49,262 nt of DNA. Source: an uncultured Lachnospiraceae bacterium. Lineage in GTDB: Bacteria > Bacillota > Clostridia > Lachnospirales > Lachnospiraceae. Both the position numbers and the translations under genes were made by a program. Of this stretch, positions 16,270 to 24,076 are shown piece after piece; position 1 is the first letter of the stretch, and each line of letters begins with the position of its first letter. The DNA is taken from NCBI GenBank assembly GCA_910587765.1, contig CAJUNR010000034.1:1-49262 (forward strand), read 5' to 3'. A model generated the notes under the pieces. It made no database searches, was not told the DNA's origin, and saw only the letters and a program-made list of their open reading frames with translations.

Positions 16270-16665
16270 TTACAAAACTTTTTTGTTCTCCGCTCCAGGG
16301 GTAGTCACGATCACCTTTTCCGGTATAATAACCAGCGCGCCCTTTGCGGTAGCCGCTCCATTGAACATTTTTTCCACCATGGCCTTAAATGTATCAACAA
16401 CCACACCTTCTGTCACATACTCCGCAACGCCCTTAATCTGGTAGCCTTCCAAAGACTTTGCATCATATACGGAAATGGCAATCCTGCCGCCGTTTGCCTT
16501 CAGATTGTTCAACGTGGTCTCAAGGAATACGTCGCCCACCACCAGCTTCCCGTCTTCCGTTACATCCTTGAACGCCACGGGAACCACATTCGGCTCATGA
16601 TCGGCACAGGTGGCCAGGTCCCACATATTCTCTGCCAGCAGTTTTTTTACATTTTCATTCAACAT
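16270..16665 (-). CDS. Pyridoxamine 5'-phosphate oxidase-family (FMN-binding) protein
   Basis: A 131-residue split-barrel flavin-binding protein of the PNPOx-like family. Typical features are the N-terminal helix NVKKLLAENMWDLATCAD, PNVVPVAFKDVTEDGKLVVGD-like strands (shown here as PNVVPVAF), ISVYDAKSLEGYQIKG and the VIIPEKVIVTTPG end. The biochemical role is unassigned; clostridial members are often small redox or detoxifying proteins. The ATG at 16665 has CAGGAGG eight bases upstream and a strong promoter at 16714-16742. Confidence 0.82.
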   Translation of the reverse strand: MLNENVKKLLAENMWDLATCADHEPNVVPVAFKDVTEDGKLVVGDVFLETTLNNLKANGGRIAISVYDAKSLEGYQIKGVAEYVTEGVVVDTFKAMVEKMFNGAATAKGALVIIPEKVIVTTPGAENKKVL

Positions 16666-16713
16666 AAGAAGTACCTCCTGAATTTCATTACTGTATTTGA
16701 TTTGATATACTGG

Positions 16714-16742
16714 ATTATAGCTGACCGGCTTCGCAGATACAA
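16714..16742 (-). promoter_or_regulatory. Promoter of the PPOX flavoprotein (and possibly chromate transporter) genes
   Basis: Minus-strand TTGTAT (16737-16742), 17-base spacer, TATAAT (16714-16719). Confidence 0.75.
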
Positions 16743-16832
16743 TATATTAACAAATTAGTGAGTCTCCAATAAATTTCATAGTTTAGAACAGGGGTATTCT
16801 CCTGAATAAATTCCCGGCAGTTCAAACACCCT

Positions 16833-17210
16833 TTATTCTGTCACTGCACATGCTTCGATCTCACATAAAACTCCTTTGGGTAATGTCTTCACTGCCACAC
16901 AGCTTCTTGCCGGTTTAGACGTAAAATATCCGGCATAGACTTCATTAAATTTTGCAAAATCAGCCATATCAGCCAGAAAACAGGTCGTCTTATACACATG
17001 TCCGAAATCTGTGCCTGCGGCTTTCAGGATCGCTCCTACATTTTTGCAGCTTTGCTCTGCCTGTGCTTCGATTCCTTCCGGAACGTTTCCGGTTTCCGGA
17101 TCTACCGGAATCTGACCGGAAGTAAATACAACTCCGTTTACCGCAAACGCCTGTGAATATGGCCCAATGGCTCCCGGCGCGTTTTTTGTCTCTATCATTT
17201 TCATCTTCAT
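16833..17210 (-). CDS. ridA: RidA family enamine/imine deaminase
   Basis: A ~125-residue RidA (YjgF/YER057c/UK114) protein that hydrolyses reactive 2-aminoacrylate-type enamines made by PLP enzymes. Signature elements are APGAIGPYSQAF near the N-terminus, VFTSGQIPVDPETG, the catalytic Arg in KPARSCVAV, and LPKGVLCEIEACAV at the end. Several closely spaced Met codons (17213, 17210, 17204) make the start uncertain; AAAGGAAA lies just before them. It is the last gene of the LarC-like/PatB cluster; co-location with a PatB/MalY beta-lyase, which releases 2-aminoacrylate, fits its job. Confidence 0.93.
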   Translation of the reverse strand: MKMKMIETKNAPGAIGPYSQAFAVNGVVFTSGQIPVDPETGNVPEGIEAQAEQSCKNVGAILKAAGTDFGHVYKTTCFLADMADFAKFNEVYAGYFTSKPARSCVAVKTLPKGVLCEIEACAVTE

Positions 17211-17334
17211 CATTTTCCTTTCTTTTTAAGGAGTGGAGCCGCTGTCCTGTAATAGAATGATCGGGCAGCGGCCCCATTTATGGAATCAAAACAAGTAGCT
17301 GGCTGTAATGATATGACAGACTTTCTGTCTTCCT

Positions 17335-17841
17335 CTATTCTATAGAATAGCTGGACAGATCCTGCTCCAGAATATCTGTCAGAATCTTTTTGCACGCTTC
17401 CAGCGGCAGGTCCTGGTTCTTTCTTCTCAGGATCTCTTTCAGCTCCACGCAGCTTCGGTGTTCCGGCCGAAGCGTCTCTGTAGTTCCATAGACCTTCTTT
17501 CCCTCTACTTCCATGCGGAATCGGTTCTGTCCCAGACAAAATTCCACCGGTTTCTTCAGATAGTCCACCGCCAGATGACAGTGTTCTGTACCGATTCGAT
17601 GCCATCCGGCCACCGACAGCTCCCGGATCAGCACCTGCTCCACCGCATCCAGAGAATCACTCTTGACGTCAATCAGAAAAAGATACCCCGGACGGTTTTT
17701 CTTCGTCACAGTGGAAACCACCTGCACGTTACCGGCCCCTGCCTCATACAGATATTCTATAACGCTTCCTGCTAATTCTCCCGTTATATGATCTGCCTGC
17801 ACATAGAACAGATTCCCGTCTTTTTTGAACAGCTCCATCAT
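17335..17841 (-). CDS. Stand-alone LarC C-terminal-domain (LarC2-like) protein
   Basis: A 168-residue protein that resembles only the C-terminal half of LarC. The hallmark is YLYEAGAGNVQVVSTVTKKN followed by RPGYLF, matching the GARDVHYIPVFMKKNRP region of the full LarC at 793-2088, and then HRIGTEHCHLAVDYL corresponding to the LarC2 RxxLxR segment. There is no LarC1 half. A His/Cys pair (HCH) is visible. It may bind nickel or a nucleotide-like cofactor, but that is inference. It sits 26 nt downstream of a PatB aminotransferase remnant and upstream of ridA on the same strand. Start is ATG 17841 or 17838 after GAGGCGGGTG. Confidence 0.7.
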   Translation of the reverse strand: MMELFKKDGNLFYVQADHITGELAGSVIEYLYEAGAGNVQVVSTVTKKNRPGYLFLIDVKSDSLDAVEQVLIRELSVAGWHRIGTEHCHLAVDYLKKPVEFCLGQNRFRMEVEGKKVYGTTETLRPEHRSCVELKEILRRKNQDLPLEACKKILTDILEQDLSSYSIE

Positions 17842-17867
17842 TCACCCGCCTCTCTGAAACCGTTTCT

Positions 17868-18085
17868 CTACGAATTTCTCCGTCGATCAAACGCTGTTTT
17901 CATCCGTTCCAGCCCTTCCTCAATATAGCGGGTGGGGCAGGCCAGATTCCAGCGCTCAAAACCATTCCCCTCTTCTCCGAACAGATAACCGTCATCAAAG
18001 AAAAGCTGTGCCTCTTTTTTCAGAAATTCCCCAAGCTTTTTATAAGGAATAGACATGGCATTGAAATCCATACCCAGAACATTCC
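17868..18085 (-). pseudogene. C-terminal remnant of PatB/MalY-type PLP aminotransferase (C-S lyase)
   Basis: The last ~70 residues of a MalY/PatB cystathionine beta-lyase are readable: LGMDFNAM, LGEFLKKEAQLFFDDGYLFG, GNGFERWNLACPTRYIEEGL and ERMK. Intact members are about 390 residues. The frame upstream changes into a piece of an antiporter, so the gene has lost more than 300 codons by deletion. Non-functional. Confidence 0.75.
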
Positions 18086-18358
18086 TTCCATGCCGGAGCT
18101 TACTCCCTGTGCCCATTCAAAGAAAGTAGCCGTACCTACCAGAAGTCCGATCACACAGGACAGTCCCATGCCGATAGCAAGAACGATGATCACGTCCAGT
18201 CCGGCTAATGCCAGTGTCAGAACTGCAATATAAGGAATAATGGTAATGATGTTATAGTCTCCAACCTCCGGCGCAGCCACTCCGCTTCCGTTCATACTCA
18301 GCACCGCGTAAAGAATCACGGTCAGAACAGCACCGGGAATCGCAATCTTAAAGTTCAT
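18086..18358 (-). pseudogene. Fragment of an NhaC-type Na+/H+ antiporter
   Basis: About 90 residues with three hydrophobic helices: KIAIPGAVLTVILYAVLSMN, YNIITIIPYIAVLTLALAGL with the following DVIIVLAIGM, and a VSSGMEGMF end, which matches the internal part of NhaC family antiporters (usually 450-500 residues). The 3' side is fused to the PatB remnant at about 18085, and the 5' side ends abruptly at 18358, two codons after an in-frame stop. A deletion scar of an antiporter - lyase - LarC2-like - ridA cluster. Confidence 0.6.
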
Positions 18359-18511
18359 TTGTCAGTCCGCACTTTACTTCTCCACCATTCTCCCCAGTCC
18401 AAACAATACATCGTACTGCTTTATAATACAGATTATAAAATTCCAAATATTCAGTCACCATTTTCCCACATGCAAAACGGATGCAAAGCGTTTCTCAAGA
18501 CTCTGCACCCG

Positions 18512-18940
18512 TTATTTTCCGTCGATCCAGATGTTGTCAAAGGCAAGCCAGGTTCCTTTCTTCCCTTCCAGACGGAAGCCCGATGTTTCCATAGACACAG
18601 CGAACCCAGATGAATGTCCGGGAAGAAATCCATCCCGATCTGCAAAACCCTTCTTTTCTACATAATAAGCTGCCAGCATCCCTCTTTGATTCGGTACCAG
18701 CGCATCACTGACACTGATGGAATGTCCTTAGAAATTCCGTGGAAGGCGCCTGTTGAAACGCTCCCGAATACTTTCCGGCGTATCTTCCGGCTGCATACGT
18801 CCCAGATGCATCTGCTCATAATGGTCTCTGCTCACCGGAATGCCCTGTTCTGTCAGAACTTCGAGGGACTGAAACCTCAATGATCCGGTTTCCGGTATGT
18901 TTTTCATCTGATAGAGAGCCATCATTCCTCTCACTTGCAC
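18512..18940 (-). pseudogene. YodL/DUF4316-like conjugative-element protein, broken by a nonsense codon
   Basis: A single reading frame interrupted once by TAA (18728-18730). The part before reads YQMKNIPETGSLRFQSLEVL and RERFNRRLPRNF; the part after reads GHSISVSDALVPNQRG, AAYYVEKKGFADRDGFLPGH and DNIWIDGK. The FN--P-DF-GHS-SVSD pattern is characteristic of YodL-type domains found in large polyvalent or antirestriction proteins of clostridial conjugative elements. It marks the left part of the AT-rich region as the remains of an integrative conjugative element. Confidence 0.6.
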
Positions 18941-18992
18941 GAATCTCTCTGATTTCAGAAAATACTTCTATCAACAATTTCTTGTTAAGAAC

Positions 18993-19065
18993 ATAAATGA
19001 TTTCCATCCACAGTATTAAAATCATACTCATCTTTATCCGCAACTGCAAACAGCCTGTTTTTGCG
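18993..19065 (-). repeat. 73-bp exact duplicate of part of the metallopeptidase gene
   Basis: Identical base for base to 23048-23120, which lies inside the HExxH metallopeptidase gene (coding the RLFAVADKDEYDFNTVDGN region). Flanks are unrelated. A fossil of a second copy of that gene. Confidence 0.9.
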
Positions 19066-19195
19066 TCATGCCAAACCCTGTCTCATTATGGATATACCTT
19101 ATAGTATCTATCATTTATTCTGTTTCCTTTTTTCATTGTCCCCTCCCGCCCGAAAATTCCTTTTAATATTTCTTGCATCAGCTCCTGGAACAAAA

Positions 19196-19236
19196 ACAGA
19201 GAATCCGCATCTTTTTGATACGATTCTCTGTTTTTT
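19196..19236. terminator. Bidirectional terminator after the PIN-type toxin operon
   Basis: A 10-bp perfect stem ACAGAGAATC/GATTCTCTGT (19196-19205 with 19222-19231) followed by TTTTTT on the plus strand and by TTTTTGTT on the minus strand. On the minus strand it follows the small gene at 19270-19494. Confidence 0.75.
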
Positions 19237-19269
19237 GTCTCCGTATTCTCATTTTTCAATCAGAAATAG

Positions 19270-19494
19270 TCATAAAATCTGCCCTTTTCCTGTATATGGA
19301 TGATTCTTTGCATATGCAGCCGCATTCGCTGTAAACTCTCCTGGCTGCATTTTATCAAAATATTCTCTCTGCCATACTGTATAATCAAAATTATCTCTTT
19401 TAATGAGGGCTATAAAATGCTCCGCATCGACTACACCCAAATTTTCCACAAGACATGCAAAACCCTGATCCAAAATATCTACTGCATTATTCAT
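19270..19494 (-). CDS. Small protein downstream of PIN toxin (putative partner), locus 1
   Basis: A 74-residue acidic protein (MNNAVDILDQGFACLVENLG...). I know similar short proteins only as hypothetical neighbours of PIN-domain genes in clostridia. It shares a pattern with the 64-residue protein at 32492-32686: ALxENLG / ALKEALG, then xxFxxxxxRDNFDYTVWQREYF versus YDMGYGDYTKEKYE, so both PIN operons end with a related gene. It overlaps the PIN gene by 8 nt and has GGAG seven bases before its ATG. Probably an antitoxin or accessory subunit (inference). With its PIN gene disrupted by an IS element, it may now be an orphan. Confidence 0.65.
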   Translation of the reverse strand: MNNAVDILDQGFACLVENLGVVDAEHFIALIKRDNFDYTVWQREYFDKMQPGEFTANAAAYAKNHPYTGKGQIL

Positions 19495-19861
19495 AATCTG
19501 TCTCCATTCTTCTGATAAATTCCCCTGGTGTAACCAACTCCAGATTTTCTGAATGGTATTTCAGCAGGCGGTCATCTGTAGTAATGAAATATTTACATTG
19601 TGCTACAACAGCGCAGGCCACATGGCATGCATCTTTCTCTTTTATGCCCGTCTTCATAATTTCACCGGCATACTTTTCAATCTCATTTTTATTTCTGTCA
19701 CTAACATATATGCTTGTATACTCCCTTATAAATCTCTCAATCGCCATCTTCTTCTGCAATGATCGGTTTCTATCATTCTCATAATCAAGCACATAGGATG
19801 TCACCAATTCCAGATTGCCTTTCCTGATCATATCCTGGATATGAAGTTTTGCCTGCGTTTC
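19487..19861 (-). pseudogene. PIN-domain nuclease, C-terminal part (interrupted by IS630)
   Basis: Continues in frame from the N-terminal part at 20876-20951 once the IS element and one copy of the TA duplication are removed (reading ...MRIYLETQAKLHIQDM...). The C-terminal acidic residues are kept: KDACHVACAVVAQ and FITTDDRLLKYH. The intact protein would be about 150 residues, like the PIN protein at 32687-33124. A Met at 19831 could allow a 114-residue fragment, but this would lack the first catalytic Asp. Confidence 0.8.
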
Positions 19862-19878
19862 TATAGCAATCCAACAAA

Positions 19879-20469
19879 TTATTGCACATAATTACATGAA
19901 CGAAACCACCCTGAACAATCCGAAGGACGGACAGTTGAAAATGCCTTTTCTATTGCGTCCGGTAATTCTGACGCAGTACGGACTTTTACTTTTCTCAAAT
20001 ATGCCTTGATCTTTGACCACATTTTTTCAATCGGGTTCAGATCCGGGCTGTAAGGCGGAAGATAAAGATATTTGATTCCTGATGAGTCCAGAATCTTTTT
20101 GACCACTTTCGCATGATGGGAGCGCATATTATCCATAATGATGATGTCATTTCCAGACAATGTCGGCAGTAAAATATTTTCCAGATATTCTGCAAAACGT
20201 TCCGCTGTAGTACCGCCCTGATAAACCGTATGGACCGTCTTTCCGTCCAGCCATATGGATGACAGGATCGTGGTGCTGCACGGCGTATTTACAGGCGCAC
20301 TGTCCACTGCACGCTCATTTCTTTTCGAACGGGCGTAACGCCTTGTCATATTCGTGTTGACGCCGCTTTCATCCAGAAATACCAGGTTATTTACGCCTCT
20401 CTCCGGTATATGTTTTTTCCATGCTTCCCTTTTGGCCCTGACATCGGGGACGCTCCTGTTCTGAAGCAT
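19879..20469 (-). CDS. IS630 transposase, C-terminal DDE part
   Basis: The catalytic DDE/D domain of an IS630-family transposase: LVFLDESGVNTNMTRRYA (first Asp), DIIIMDNMRSHHA (second Asp, with the N-x-x-x-H), and LPPYSPDLNPIEKMWSKIK (final Glu in the DLNPIE motif). It is in the +1 frame relative to the upstream ORF and begins with no good ribosome binding site, so it is probably made by frameshifting at the CCCC run (20446-20449) or is inactivated by a one-base insertion there. Confidence 0.9.
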   Translation of the reverse strand: MLQNRSVPDVRAKREAWKKHIPERGVNNLVFLDESGVNTNMTRRYARSKRNERAVDSAPVNTPCSTTILSSIWLDGKTVHTVYQGGTTAERFAEYLENILLPTLSGNDIIIMDNMRSHHAKVVKKILDSSGIKYLYLPPYSPDLNPIEKMWSKIKAYLRKVKVRTASELPDAIEKAFSTVRPSDCSGWFRSCNYVQ

Positions 20470-20806
20470 GGAGGGACTTCTTTTTATAAACGTATCCGAG
20501 TTTCAGGACTGCTTTGCGGACGGTTTCATCACTTACCTGTAACTGGAGTTTTTCCCGTATTTCATGGATTGTAATATCGGACTGTTCCTGTATCAGCCGG
20601 TCGATATTGTGAATATCCGTCTGACTCAGGGCAGGTTTACGCCCGCGCAGAGAAACCCTGGTTTCCACAGAGCCGGTTTCCCGCATTCTTTTTTCCAGAC
20701 GATAAACCGTGCTGGTGTTTACGGAAAAGCATTCTGCCACTTCCTTTGCATTATGGGTTTTGTTCCAGGCTTTAATAAGTAGTTTTCGTGTCTCATTATG
20801 CAACAT
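20387..20806 (-). CDS. IS630 transposase, N-terminal HTH part
   Basis: Helix-turn-helix DNA-binding region of the transposase: NAKEVAECFSVNTSTVYRLE, then GRKPALSQTDIHNIDRLIQE and the second HTH ITIHEIREKLQLQVSDETVR. I start at ATG 20806, preceded by AAGAGGTG at good spacing. In homologous one-piece transposases the junction reads HASEQ-RPDV-AKRE; here the 0 frame reaches HASEQERPRC and leaves the homologous path exactly at CGT CCC CGA, so a +1 slip on CCC-C restores it. Confidence 0.85.
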   Translation of the reverse strand: MLHNETRKLLIKAWNKTHNAKEVAECFSVNTSTVYRLEKRMRETGSVETRVSLRGRKPALSQTDIHNIDRLIQEQSDITIHEIREKLQLQVSDETVRKAVLKLGYVYKKKSLHASEQERPRCQGQKGSMEKTYTGERRK

Positions 20807-20875
20807 GGCAATCACCTCTTGACTCTATCATAAACCCTATGTCAAGTAAGTGCAGTATTATTTTGGATTGCTATA

Positions 20876-20951
20876 AATAAATACGCATTTGAGACTGGTC
20901 ATCATACGGGCGATTATAGCTGCAATTATCTAAGTATATTCTCACTTTCAT
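20876..20951 (-). pseudogene. PIN-domain nuclease, N-terminal part (interrupted by IS630)
   Basis: Encodes RIYLDNCSYNRPYDDQSQMR, closely matching the start of the intact PIN protein at 33124 (MRIYLDNCCYNRPFDDQTQ), with the first catalytic Asp. The true start may be GTG 20945, which has AGAGG seven bases upstream, rather than ATG 20951. The continuation lies beyond the IS element at 19487-19861. Confidence 0.8.
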
Positions 20952-20990
20952 ACCTCTATTTCACACATAATAATCAAAGCTAATACGTTT

Positions 20991-21104
20991 CTACACCTTA
21001 TATAAACCAGCTGTTTTCAAATCCATAGCCGCATCCATCATAACCTCGACTGCTTTTCTCTCTACCTGAATAATTCCAAATTTTATACACTCCCCTTTTC
21101 CCCT
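20991..21104 (-). pseudogene. Possible 3' remnant of the gene upstream of PIN locus 1
   Basis: A short frame closed upstream by TGA reads IKFGIIQVERKAVEVMMDAA and MDLKTAGLYKV before TAG. It has the composition of a real protein C-terminus but no start codon. It occupies the place of the HTH gene of locus 2 yet is not similar to it. Beyond it, 21105-21368 holds nothing I can identify. Confidence 0.35.
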
Positions 21105-21368
21105 TCACTGGCAAATGTATGAGGAATGGAAAACATGTAAAAAGCCCTTCATAGTTTCTTTAATTATATCATGTCTTTTCCATTCCGTATATATTCTTTT
21201 TCAGCACTTCTCAATAAATTCAACGAATTGTCTGACAGCTCAACTGATGATTAGATATTCCAGTTTCAAGTATTCACTTGGCTATCCATTACTGATAGCG
21301 TGGCGAACATATATTCTGTTTTCAATAGGTGATTACTGTTAAATTCAATTATTTTTTCCCGGACACCA

Positions 21369-21514
21369 TCACCCCGGCAGACTGTCCCTTACATACAGCG
21401 CCCCGTATCCCGTCAGATTGTTCCATTCTCCGCCAAACCCCGGCAGCGGCCTCGCCCTGCGCTACAGATACGCTTTTACCTTCTCCCCGTACGCTATTGT
21501 CAAGTAAGAACTAA
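21369..21514 (-). repeat. Repeat A, copy 1 (GC-rich, coding-type tail)
   Basis: About 145 bp shared with 27285-27430 and 30646-30790. Read on the minus strand it encodes SSYLTIAYGEKVKAYL, (in-frame TAG in this copy only), ARPLPGF, a variable patch GGEWNNLT, then GYGALYVRDSLPG and a stop. It follows the rhuM pseudogene by 13 nt. Much richer in G+C than its surroundings. Confidence 0.88.
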
Positions 21515-21527
21515 TATATAAACGGCA

Positions 21528-22293
21528 CTAACTTTGATACAATTCGTTCTGAATAACTCTATACTTTTCAAACTCACTCTCGGCAAAGCTTTTAGCAATT
21601 TCAGCCGATACCCTTCCCTTATCTCTCAATACATCTTCCTCATTGAACTCAAGCATCAAGTCTTTTCGCCCAGTCCTCCATAGTCATAGGAATCTGCCGC
21701 CTTGCCTGTCTCTCCGCATAGTCCAGATACATGGTGACAAACTGATTTAAATCCTGCATTTTCTCTTTTGTCAAATAATTCTTTGCTATACTCACATCCG
21801 ATTTCACAATCTTACCTTTTGGAGCGTTTTTCCAAGTGGTTAATTCCATATGCTCTTTTCTATGATCCGCACGTTCTACAATCACCTCTACAGATGTATG
21901 GTGATGAATCGCATAATGCAGCTTATTCTGAACCATAGCAAAAAAACTTTAGATGTTGCCGCTGTAGGAGAATAGTCCACTGACTGAACTGGGTTGCCCG
22001 AATGGAATTAATTTGGTAGCCCACGGAGATAATCGCGTCAAGATTATAAAATTTCCTCCTGTACTTTTTGCCATCAGAAGCAGTTGCCGAGGATTCCTCG
22101 GTAACTGCTTTTGCATCTAACTCTTCGCTGGAAAAATATTCTTTAAATGAAAACTAATATTATCCGTTGAACAGTCAAACAGCTGCACCATGCTCTTTTG
22201 TGTCAGCCATACATCTTCATCATGTATTTCAACTCTTTCTTCAAAAAACAATCCATCAAAACACTCAAATAATTTATTTATTGCTGATTCCAT
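21528..22293 (-). pseudogene. Decayed RhuM-family virulence protein gene
   Basis: Pieces of a RhuM-type protein (usually about 330 residues) are readable in order but in different frames. The N-terminal part is EERVEIHDEDVWLTQKSMVQ and LFDCSTDNISFHLKNIF. Then come YNLDAIISVGYQINSIRATQ, MVQNKLHYAIHHHTSVEVIV, KSDVSIAKNYLTKEKMQDLN and the C-terminus EIAKSFAESEFEKYRVIQNE. At least two frameshifts and one internal deletion (about 21940-21960) are needed to join them. The original ATG at 22293 keeps a GGGAGG ribosome binding site. Confidence 0.85.
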
Positions 22294-22354
22294 CTTTCCT
22301 CCCGATATGTCACAACCATTTATAAAATTGCTCTATCTAATCAAACTGGAATTA

Positions 22355-22924
22355 TTATTCTACCGTTCCCCACACATGTTCTCTCAAATAAATATTCCCA
22401 TTACTAAAATCTGCAACTTTTACTCTATATAGATGGTTCATAGCATCTACAATAGCATCCCTTCCAACAGCCTGTCCTTCTCTCTGCTGATACCATTCCT
22501 GCAATTCTTTGACAAACGGTTCCTCTTCGACTCCGACTTCATATGCGTCTTTCTTATGTAACAAATATACAACATAAGCCTCCAGTCTGCTTAGTTCCAG
22601 TTTTATTGATCTTTCAATGAAAAATGCTGATACGATTATTAATTGAACATAATTGAATATACTTTCAGGCCTGCTAATAGATGCTGCAAACTCCAATCCG
22701 GCGATAAGCGCCCTCTTAAAATCAATTTTTACATTGCCTGCCTTATAAGATGCTGAGTCCTCTCCCAGAAATATCATGCCTTTTCTTGCATCTTCCGGCA
22801 TCACGGTAATATAATTGTCCACTATATAAGCACCCGCTGATTCCTCCAGACCATACTGCAATGCAGCCTGCTCCAATTTCTCTTTTAAGTCATCATTATA
22901 TTCCAATGCCTCTTTTCTAGTCAT
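22355..22924 (-). CDS. Unknown protein, partner of the HExxH metallopeptidase
   Basis: A 189-residue protein I do not recognise. The N-terminal half is acidic and helical (EALEYNDDLKEKLEQAALQY). A hydrophobic helix (SIFNYVQLIIVSAFFIERSI) lies in the middle but is short of charges only over ~15 residues, so it is more likely buried than membrane-spanning. The C-terminal ~60 residues (VKELQEWYQQREGQAVGRDA, IVDAMNHLYRVKVADF) resemble a small winged-helix or beta-rich module. ATG 22924 (GGAG eight bases upstream) overlaps the end of the upstream metallopeptidase gene by 8 nt, so the two are translationally coupled and probably act together. Confidence 0.7.
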   Translation of the reverse strand: MTRKEALEYNDDLKEKLEQAALQYGLEESAGAYIVDNYITVMPEDARKGMIFLGEDSASYKAGNVKIDFKRALIAGLEFAASISRPESIFNYVQLIIVSAFFIERSIKLELSRLEAYVVYLLHKKDAYEVGVEEEPFVKELQEWYQQREGQAVGRDAIVDAMNHLYRVKVADFSNGNIYLREHVWGTVE

Positions 22925-23972
22925 TGTCATTTCTCCTTCTCATAAGATTTCTTCTTTCTGTCCACAAAATCTTATCTAATTTTCCTCTTTCCATTTTCAT
23001 AAGAAGCTGATCTTTGAACTCATCATATACATCCAGAAAGCCATTGTATAAATGATTTCCATCCACAGTATTAAAATCATACTCATCTTTATCCGCAACT
23101 GCAAACAGCCTGTTTTTGCGCTTTGTTGGCGCCGGATGTTTCCAGTCACGGAATACCGTTTTATACAATACTCTGTCTGTATAATAATACAGGTCAAAAA
23201 AATCCATATAAATCATTGGTGCCAGATAAGTGTATTCTTCAAGAATCGTATTTGTTCCCTTTTCTTCCATAATAATTTTCAGTACAATATGGTAAGCTAT
23301 CATGTCAGCGTCATATTCTTCCTTTTCAGGATGCTCCTTAGTGTATTTCTTACCACTAACCGCCAGATATGCATGTGCAAGTTCGTGCGCAAGACTGAAT
23401 ATCACAATTGTCCAATAGCAGTCCTCGGCAAGCTGAAGTATCTGAATATCTCCGTTTACCGTGTCCATTAACGTCTGATTCGCATCCCTGTCCTGCATTT
23501 CCCCAAATATGCACACGTCATTCATTAAAAATAATACATATTTAAAGCACTCCCCATATATCTCCAGATTTTCTAAATCCTTAGACCATTTAAACATTGC
23601 CAACAGGAATCCCATAACCGTAGATTCAAAAAGCTCATCAATATGCACGAAAACCGGATTTATCCTGTCATTATAAATATAGCTGTTAATTGAGTTCTGA
23701 TAAATATTGCTCAATTCAATCTCTGCTCCAGTATAACCATATTCCTTTGCAAAATATCTCTTGACAACATCAAACATTGTCTGCAAATTATATCTTGCCA
23801 TATTCTCTTTTAGCTGTTCTTCCGTAAAATAAGAAGAAAAATATTTTAACATGGTTTTAATTCCATATTTTTCGTCCTTTAGAGAACTTCCTCCAAATTT
23901 GAATATTTCATAATCATCTGGTGGCAACATGAATTTTTCCAAAAAAGGGCCACCGTTTCTCTCCTTTTCCAT
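22917..23972 (-). CDS. Putative zinc metallopeptidase with HExxH motif
   Basis: A 351-residue protein whose only clear signature is a zincin active site: SLAHELAHAYLAV (HExxH) followed about 25 residues later by EEYDADMIAYH, giving a likely third ligand and the ExDAD arrangement seen in several gluzincin families. No signal peptide or long membrane segment is visible, so it is probably cytosolic. The N-terminal ~190 residues are of unknown type. ATG 23972 has AGGAGGAG seven bases upstream. It forms a two-gene operon with the unknown gene at 22355-22924. A 73-bp piece of this gene is repeated at 18993-19065. Role is unknown; a toxin or immunity-associated protease is a guess from its neighbours. 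Confidence 0.7.
   Translation of the reverse strand: MEKERNGGPFLEKFMLPPDDYEIFKFGGSSLKDEKYGIKTMLKYFSSYFTEEQLKENMARYNLQTMFDVVKRYFAKEYGYTGAEIELSNIYQNSINSYIYNDRINPVFVHIDELFESTVMGFLLAMFKWSKDLENLEIYGECFKYVLFLMNDVCIFGEMQDRDANQTLMDTVNGDIQILQLAEDCYWTIVIFSLAHELAHAYLAVSGKKYTKEHPEKEEYDADMIAYHIVLKIIMEEKGTNTILEEYTYLAPMIYMDFFDLYYYTDRVLYKTVFRDWKHPAPTKRKNRLFAVADKDEYDFNTVDGNHLYNGFLDVYDEFKDQLLMKMERGKLDKILWTERRNLMRRRNDND
23048..23120 (-). repeat. 73-bp sequence duplicated at 18993-19065
   Basis: Source copy inside the metallopeptidase gene; identical to 18993-19065 over 73 bases. Confidence 0.9.
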
Positions 23973-24076
23973 CTCAACTCCTCCTATTGCTATTATACAA
24001 CAAATCAGCAAAATTTGGAGTATTTATCACAATAATCTCCCCCATTATTTCTTTGAAAATAATGTCAGATTGTGTC

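Larger units (their letters stand above)
19864..20873 (-). mobile_element. IS630-family insertion sequence, 1,010 bp, with TA target duplication
   Basis: The ends are inverted repeats: TAGCAATCCAA at 19864 and its complement TTGGATTGCTA ending at 20873, with a further shared TGCAC inside. A TA dinucleotide flanks each end (19862-19863 and 20874-20875), the target preference of IS630/Tc1-type elements. Removing the element plus one TA restores the PIN reading frame exactly. It encodes a two-frame DDE transposase. Confidence 0.92.
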
